A DNA stretch of 17,748 nucleotides from assembly GCA_036641735.1 (NCBI GenBank), contig JAVWEG010000045.1, forward strand, positions 1 through 17,748. The letters run 5' to 3'. Source of the stretch: JAGPHI01 sp036641735 (GTDB lineage: Bacteria; Bacillota; Clostridia; Oscillospirales; Ruminococcaceae). Within the stretch, counting starts at the first letter, position 1; each line of letters begins with the position of its first letter. Both the position numbers and the translations under genes were made by a program. The notes below the pieces were generated by a model, which worked only from the letters and a program-made list of their open reading frames with translations, was not told where the DNA came from and ran no database searches. Shown here in pieces: positions 14,470-17,748 of the stretch.

Positions 14470-15696
14470 CTATTTTGCAGAGCCACCGCACAGGCAGTCA
14501 TTAAATAGCGAGACTTTATTTTGCAATATTGTTTCAAGCTCGCTTACGCTATTTAGCATTTGCGCCACAGAATCGTTTATTTCAAGGCGCTGGCTTGTGG
14601 TAAGATTTAATTTCATCGCTTTTTGTATTTTCTCGCCCTCGGCATTTAATATGTGTGACAAAGCAGTTTGCTCTAATGCCACAGACTCTATGATGTCTGA
14701 TATTGCCTGACATCTTGGCGCGCAGGTAGTGCTGGAGGTACTGGAAGTACTGGAGGTGCTTGTAGTAGTGGACGATGTGGTGGTGGTTGTTGTAGTGGTG
14801 GTAGACGTGGTACTAGTGCTTGTAGTAGACGATGAAGTGGTAAAGCTAGTGCAGGAATGTGTGCTTGACGGATCGTATAAATCGGGCAATGAACCTAAAA
14901 ATTCATTTTTAGTAGCATTTAACCCTCCTTGCAGATTAGTAGCCATTAATGTGCCAAATAAAGTGGACGTAAGCCCTGATATAATAGTGGCATACGGCGC
15001 AAGCAATGAGCCGTAGATATTGGCATTGAGGTTTAGAGTGTGCGCCTCGGGGAAATTCCATAATACGTACTGCCCTTGCGCTTTGGTAATGGCTACACCG
15101 TTCATAAGTGTAATAAAATTATTCAAAGTTACAGTTTGCCCGTCTATACTGATTATCGCAGTGGAAAGCGGCGGCACTACGATATTAATACTTGAAATAG
15201 CACTGATGTTAAGCCCCGAGCCTGCCACATTGGCACTGCTGATAAGGAAATTGTTTAAATTTGGATCTGTGCCTGTAAGCGTTAGGGCAGTGCCGCTTAC
15301 TTTTTGCGTACTGTTTGAATTAATATATGCCCAGCCTATTGCAGAGCAAAACAAAAAGCTGTATGTGTAAATATCGTAAGGTCTGTATTGAAAAGAAACA
15401 GGCTGATTTGGAACATTGTTGTTATTGTGCATAGTGTATTTTGTTACCGTGCCAAGTGCATCTATACCACTGTTTTGAGAATAGTTTATGCCCCCTGTTA
15501 TATCCATATTGCCAAGCACTTGCAATGAAAGCATATACTGTGGAGTTGCCATAGGTAAATCCGCACCTACATTGTAATTATTATAAGTGGCGGTTTGCCC
15601 CACCCATACAGCTCCTGTAGCGCTTGCGTTACTCTGTGTATGATTGCCGCTTAAAAATATATTGAAACTGTTAGCAGCCCAAAAATTAATAGCCAT
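14470..15696 (-). CDS. Choice-of-anchor A surface-type protein with Ser/Thr linker and novel C-terminal module
   Basis: The 408-residue protein has three parts. Residues 1-~270 resemble the choice-of-anchor A domain (NSFNIFLSGNHTQSNASATG, then AVWVGQTATYNNYN, then later VLWNFPEAHTLNLNANIYGSLLAPYA), found in extracellular proteins that carry various anchors. Residues 286-324 are 39 consecutive Ser or Thr. Residues 330-403 form a module ending FNDCLC, matched without gaps by the small protein at 17162. No Sec signal peptide, transmembrane helix or LPxTG motif is visible. The Ser/Thr stretch is a likely O-glycosylation site given the neighbouring glycan genes. AGGAGA seven bases before the ATG fixes the start. 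A spore-surface or S-layer-like structural role is inference; the family name for the N-terminal part is reasonably secure. Confidence 0.78.
   Translation of the reverse strand: MAINFWAANSFNIFLSGNHTQSNASATGAVWVGQTATYNNYNVGADLPMATPQYMLSLQVLGNMDITGGINYSQNSGIDALGTVTKYTMHNNNNVPNQPVSFQYRPYDIYTYSFLFCSAIGWAYINSNSTQKVSGTALTLTGTDPNLNNFLISSANVAGSGLNISAISSINIVVPPLSTAIISIDGQTVTLNNFITLMNGVAITKAQGQYVLWNFPEAHTLNLNANIYGSLLAPYATIISGLTSTLFGTLMATNLQGGLNATKNEFLGSLPDLYDPSSTHSCTSFTTSSSTTSTSTTSTTTTTTTTTSSTTTSTSSTSSTSSTTCAPRCQAISDIIESVALEQTALSHILNAEGEKIQKAMKLNLTTSQRLEINDSVAQMLNSVSELETILQNKVSLFNDCLCGGSAK
14488..14709 (-). repeat. 74-codon C-terminal module, copy 1 (inside the anchor-A gene)
   Basis: This stretch encodes residues 330-403, from QAISDIIESV to DCLC. 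It aligns end to end without gaps with copy 2 at 17204-17425 on the opposite strand. The first 30 residues differ at one position only (Ser/Thr), while the rest has diverged but keeps hydrophobic positions and the FxDCLC end. At codon level about two thirds of the first 30 codons differ, nearly all silently. Confidence 0.9.
14725..14841 (-). repeat. Low-complexity Ser/Thr-coding tract
   Basis: All 39 codons encode Ser or Thr, with a core of nine Thr in a row, separating the anchor-A domain from a TTCAPRC hinge and the C-terminal module. The DNA is an irregular mix of ACT, ACA, ACC, AGT and TCx codons, not an exact tandem repeat, so amino-acid composition rather than slippage seems to be maintained. 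Length polymorphism between strains would nonetheless be expected. Confidence 0.9.
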
Positions 15697-15794
15697 AGTA
15701 AACTCTCCTATCTAATCACTTTAATCACGAAATATATCCTGCCAAAATACAATATGATATATAGTACAATAACGTGAATGAAAAGGGTGACAAA
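15697..15794. promoter_or_regulatory. Divergent AT-rich promoter region
   Basis: This ~98-base gap separates the minus-strand anchor-A gene from the plus-strand GT4 gene, so it must hold both start signals unless one is read from farther away. TACAAT (15765-15770) is a possible -10 box for the GT4 gene, but I see no convincing -35 at 17-18 bases. No good SigA pair is visible for the minus strand either. Alternative sigma factors, for example sporulation ones, are possible; that is speculation. Confidence 0.35.
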
Positions 15795-17075
15795 ATGAGA
15801 GTGGCAATATTAACAATGTTTAACGGACTTTCAAATACGTATTCTCTTGTAAATGTGGTGCGCGAGCAGCTTTATATGCTACTGCAAGACAATATTACCG
15901 TAAAAATGCTTGTAAGCGAGCATTGTCCCGATACAGAGCGCACAGGTATATTTGCCGATGAAAGGCTAGAATGGAGAAAAACAATCAATAGTAAAAACGG
16001 CAAAATATTTAATTGGCACACTTATACAAGGGCAGAGGACAAAATACACGATACGTTTTACGAGGAAGCGCAGCTTATAGCGCAAGATTATGTGAAGGAA
16101 TTAAAAGACGTAGATGTGTGCATAATGCACGATATATTATATCAGGGCGCACATCTTGTGCATAATGTTGCCATTCGCCTTGCGCAAAAGCTATTGCCAA
16201 ATGTAAAATTTCTTGCATTTACTCATTCCGCTCCGCAAATACATATAGATGCGCCTTTTCCCATAAGCTGTATGTTTACACCTATGCCAAATACTACGCT
16301 TGTGTATCCCACACAATGCGGACTTGCGGCAATAGCAAAGCAGTACTCGCAAGATATCAGCTTATGCGCGTGCGTAGGTAATAGCATAGATGTAATGACA
16401 GGTATGTGTGACGAAGCTGTAGATATAATAAATAAATCTGGATATTTAAGCCGTGATATTATTATAGTGTATCCTGCGCGCCTTAATATGGCTAAACGGT
16501 TTCATATTATAGCGCAGCTTGGCGGTATGATAAAGCGGCATTTTGGTAAATCTGTAGGCATAATATTTTGCGAATTTGAAGCGAGCGACATTGATCCCGA
16601 TATGTATAAATTTATGATAAGAGATTTAGGCAATAAAGAAGGGCTTAGTGATAAAGACATAGTATTCACATCTGATTGCGGATATAAAAACGGTGTAACA
16701 AGGCAAACGGTATTTGATTTATTTGCTTTAAGTAATCTATATATTTGCCCATCGTATTCGGAATCGTTTGGACTTACAGTTTTGGAGGCGGCAAGCAGAG
16801 GCAATTATATAGTATTAAATGAAGCAGTACCTGCCTTAGAAGAAATAGGCAAGTGCATAAATGCGTATTTTATGAGATGGAGTGCCAAAAACTTTGGATA
16901 TGACACTTACGAAACATATAATCCAACAGAAAAAATATATATGCTCGAAAACTTAAACAACATTCTTGAAAATATGGAAAACAATCCCGTTATTAAGGCT
17001 AAAACTTTGGCAAGAACACGTTTTTGCAGCCAATATGTATATGAACACCAGCTTCGCCCACTCTTGTACGATTAG
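15795..17075 (+). CDS. GT4-type (GT-B fold) glycosyltransferase
   Basis: The 426-residue protein has the C-terminal nucleotide-sugar-binding half of family 4 retaining glycosyltransferases: IVYPARLNMAKRF, then SNLYICPSYSESFGLTVLEA with the EX7E pair at Glu323 and Glu331. The N-terminal half begins MRVAILTMFNGLSNTYSLVN and contains FTHSAPQ, typical of the acceptor domain. It probably adds a sugar during glycan assembly or directly on a protein; it lacks a signal peptide and would act in the cytoplasm. The start at ATG 15795 is preferred over the upstream GTG at 15774, because AAAGG (15783-15787) lies eight bases before it and the protein then begins at the usual beta-strand. It is divergent from the anchor-A gene and followed by the module-only protein, linking it to that pair. 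Confidence 0.85.
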   Translation: MRVAILTMFNGLSNTYSLVNVVREQLYMLLQDNITVKMLVSEHCPDTERTGIFADERLEWRKTINSKNGKIFNWHTYTRAEDKIHDTFYEEAQLIAQDYVKELKDVDVCIMHDILYQGAHLVHNVAIRLAQKLLPNVKFLAFTHSAPQIHIDAPFPISCMFTPMPNTTLVYPTQCGLAAIAKQYSQDISLCACVGNSIDVMTGMCDEAVDIINKSGYLSRDIIIVYPARLNMAKRFHIIAQLGGMIKRHFGKSVGIIFCEFEASDIDPDMYKFMIRDLGNKEGLSDKDIVFTSDCGYKNGVTRQTVFDLFALSNLYICPSYSESFGLTVLEAASRGNYIVLNEAVPALEEIGKCINAYFMRWSAKNFGYDTYETYNPTEKIYMLENLNNILENMENNPVIKAKTLARTRFCSQYVYEHQLRPLLYD

Positions 17076-17104
17076 TAACACATTTATTATGCCTGCTATA
17101 TAAT
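17075..17104 (+). promoter_or_regulatory. Probable promoter of the 88-residue module protein
   Basis: TATAAT (17099-17104) is a perfect -10 box. GTAACA (17075-17080) at 18 bases upstream is a weak -35 candidate overlapping the end of the GT4 gene. Transcription would start near 17111, giving a ~50-base leader with GGAGG (17149-17153). The small gene therefore probably has its own, possibly activator-dependent, promoter. Confidence 0.5.
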
Positions 17105-17161
17105 GCATTGTAGGATATGTAATTTATCCTTGCATTCAAAATTGAGTTGGAGGTTTTAATT

Positions 17162-17428
17162 ATGTCAATGCCGATAATCGTTCCCGGTACAGGTACACGT
17201 CCACAAGCTATTACGGATATTATAGAATCCGTAGCACTAGAGCAAACTGCACTATCCCATATTCTCAATGCAGAGGGTGAAAAAATTCAAAAGATTATAG
17301 CTACATCTACCACAAGCGCTGATATGCTGGCTGTAAACAAATCCGCTCAGTCGATGGTGGATTCCATTACAAGACTGGAAATGATTTTACACGCAAAACT
17401 GCAAATGTTCTCGGACTGTTTGTGCTAA
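17162..17428 (+). CDS. Small stand-alone module protein (paralogue of the anchor-A C-terminus)
   Basis: The 88-residue protein has a 14-residue lead (MSMPIIVPGTGTRP) followed by the whole 74-residue module (residues 15-88), which ends in DCLC at the last residue. Residues 15-44 match the anchor-A protein at 29 of 30 positions. The module is predicted to be mainly helical, with a conserved ESVALEQTALSHILNAEGEK core and an amphipathic second half (SITRLEMILHAKL). No signal peptide or membrane segment is present. I recall similar segments in collagen-like or surface proteins of Firmicutes, but cannot confirm a family. The ATG at 17162 is chosen because GGAGG lies eight bases upstream; the TTG at 17147 lies inside that ribosome site. 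It may co-assemble with the anchor-A protein. Confidence 0.8.
   Translation: MSMPIIVPGTGTRPQAITDIIESVALEQTALSHILNAEGEKIQKIIATSTTSADMLAVNKSAQSMVDSITRLEMILHAKLQMFSDCLC
17204..17425 (+). repeat. 74-codon module, copy 2 (stand-alone gene)
   Basis: This is the counterpart of the minus-strand copy at 14488-14709, in inverted orientation about 2.5 kb away. Because the DNA is much diverged at third positions, homologous recombination between the copies is unlikely, and the protein match reflects selection rather than recent duplication or gene conversion. Confidence 0.9.
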
Positions 17429-17448
17429 TACGTTTTACGCAATAATTT

Positions 17449-17491
17449 AAAATGCGCTGCAACAAAAATATTTTTGTTGCAGCGCATTTTT
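17449..17491 (+). terminator. Strong intrinsic terminator after the module gene
   Basis: A perfect 20-bp stem (17449-17468 with 17471-17490) has GCGCTGCAAC as its GC-rich part, closed by AT pairs and a two-base gap, and ends in a T run. It starts 21 bases after the stop codon and is the strongest terminator-like structure in the window. Its A and T flanks make it usable on both strands. Confidence 0.88.
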
Positions 17492-17660
17492 AAGTGATAA
17501 TAATAAAAAATGTTTTTGCAGCCGAGGTTTTCTGCTTTAAAATAATAAACAGTATATACTTTTAAAGGCGCATACTGTATAATTAATGCAAAGACTTTTT
17601 AGGCGATATATAGCACTTTTAAAACATAAATTGAGTGCTTTTTATATTTTGTATATAAAT
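17492..17660 (+). promoter_or_regulatory. Non-coding AT-rich stretch with a putative promoter
   Basis: No credible gene is present here. A 7-bp inverted repeat (ACAGTAT at 17549-17555 with ATACTGT at 17572-17578) overlaps a TATAAT (17578-17583) without a good -35. Farther on, TTGAGT (17631-17636) and TATAAA (17654-17659) are spaced by 17 bases and form a plausible SigA promoter pointing out of the window, toward a gene beyond 17748. Confidence 0.45.
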
Positions 17661-17738
17661 ATAACGATATTTTCATATCAACCAACAGTTGATATAGCTT
17701 ATTCAACTGTTGGTTCGTGTAAATTAAACTCAATTTAT
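17626..17738. repeat. Nested inverted repeats, probable operator or attenuator region
   Basis: ATAAATTGAGT (17626-17636) and its exact complement (17728-17738) enclose a perfect 13-bp hairpin, AACCAACAGTTGA (17680-17692) with 17703-17715. Within the left arm, TATCAAC and GTTGATA can pair around CAACA as an alternative fold, exclusive with the 13-bp hairpin. The near-palindrome CAACAGTTG thus appears twice, the second copy as CAACTGTTG. Lying just after a putative promoter, this suggests a regulator-binding site or a leader RNA switch for the next gene. Confidence 0.5.
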
Positions 17739-17748
17739 ACTATACTTT

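Noticed and set aside
14725..14841. A perfect tandem repeat or CRISPR-like array in the GTGGT/AGTACTGG-rich stretch
   Set aside because: The units are irregular, there are no spacers, and the whole stretch is explained by Ser/Thr codons. I saw no CRISPR array elsewhere.
14729..15370. Val-rich plus-strand open frames opposite the anchor-A gene
   Set aside because: They are antisense images of the Ser/Thr tract and the anchor-A domain; they have no ribosome site and a low-complexity Val/Asp composition.
15774..15794. GTG start for the GT4 gene
   Set aside because: The seven added residues are charged and contain the AAAGGGTGA ribosome site that serves ATG 15795.
17147..17161. TTG start for the small module protein
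   Set aside because: The TTG overlaps the GGAGG ribosome site; ATG 17162 is correctly spaced.
1..17748. tRNA, rRNA or riboswitch genes
   Set aside because: No cloverleaf, rRNA-like or known riboswitch core was recognised in the intergenic stretches by eye; a covariance-model search could still find a small RNA.

Overview
The DNA is AT-rich, has strong GGAGG-type ribosome binding sites, many intrinsic terminators, a TTG start and no outer-membrane genes. This points to a low-GC Gram-positive bacterium, most likely an anaerobic Clostridia-type Bacillota. That assignment is inferred from style and gene families, not from a marker gene.

Layout. (1) Positions 2-409 hold the 3' end of a CstA-type peptide/pyruvate transporter. 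(2) Positions 410-1056 hold no intact gene: a terminator hairpin, a decayed RAYT/IS200-like transposase with a GC-richer inverted repeat, and a consensus-like SigA promoter (983-1012). (3) Positions 1057-14311 are one long plus-strand operon for an unusual nucleotide sugar and its glycan: rfbF and rfbG (CDP-glucose to CDP-4-keto-6-deoxyglucose), a GT2 protein with an extra C-terminal domain, two radical SAM/SPASM proteins, a split transketolase, a Rossmann-FkbM methyltransferase, a frameshifted DegT-type aminotransferase, a NeuD-like and a CysE-like acyltransferase, a decayed Rossmann fragment, and a large acetolactate-synthase-like TPP enzyme. It ends in a cluster of hairpins. (4) Convergent to it (14470-15696, minus) lies a choice-of-anchor A protein with a pure Ser/Thr linker and a 74-residue C-terminal module. 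(5) A divergent GT4 glycosyltransferase (15795-17075) follows, then an 88-residue protein (17162-17428) that is essentially the same 74-residue module on its own. (6) The last 320 bases hold a strong terminator, a putative promoter and nested palindromes, with no gene.

Working model (inference): the operon builds a branched or amino CDP-deoxysugar. Two TPP carboligases could extend the 4-keto sugar, and the aminotransferase and acyltransferases could decorate it. The glycosyltransferases would place it on a surface target, for which the Ser/Thr linker of the neighbouring anchor-A protein is the obvious candidate. The shared C-terminal module, kept nearly identical in protein but diverged in codons, may be a new anchoring or co-assembly domain, perhaps of a spore or cell-surface layer.
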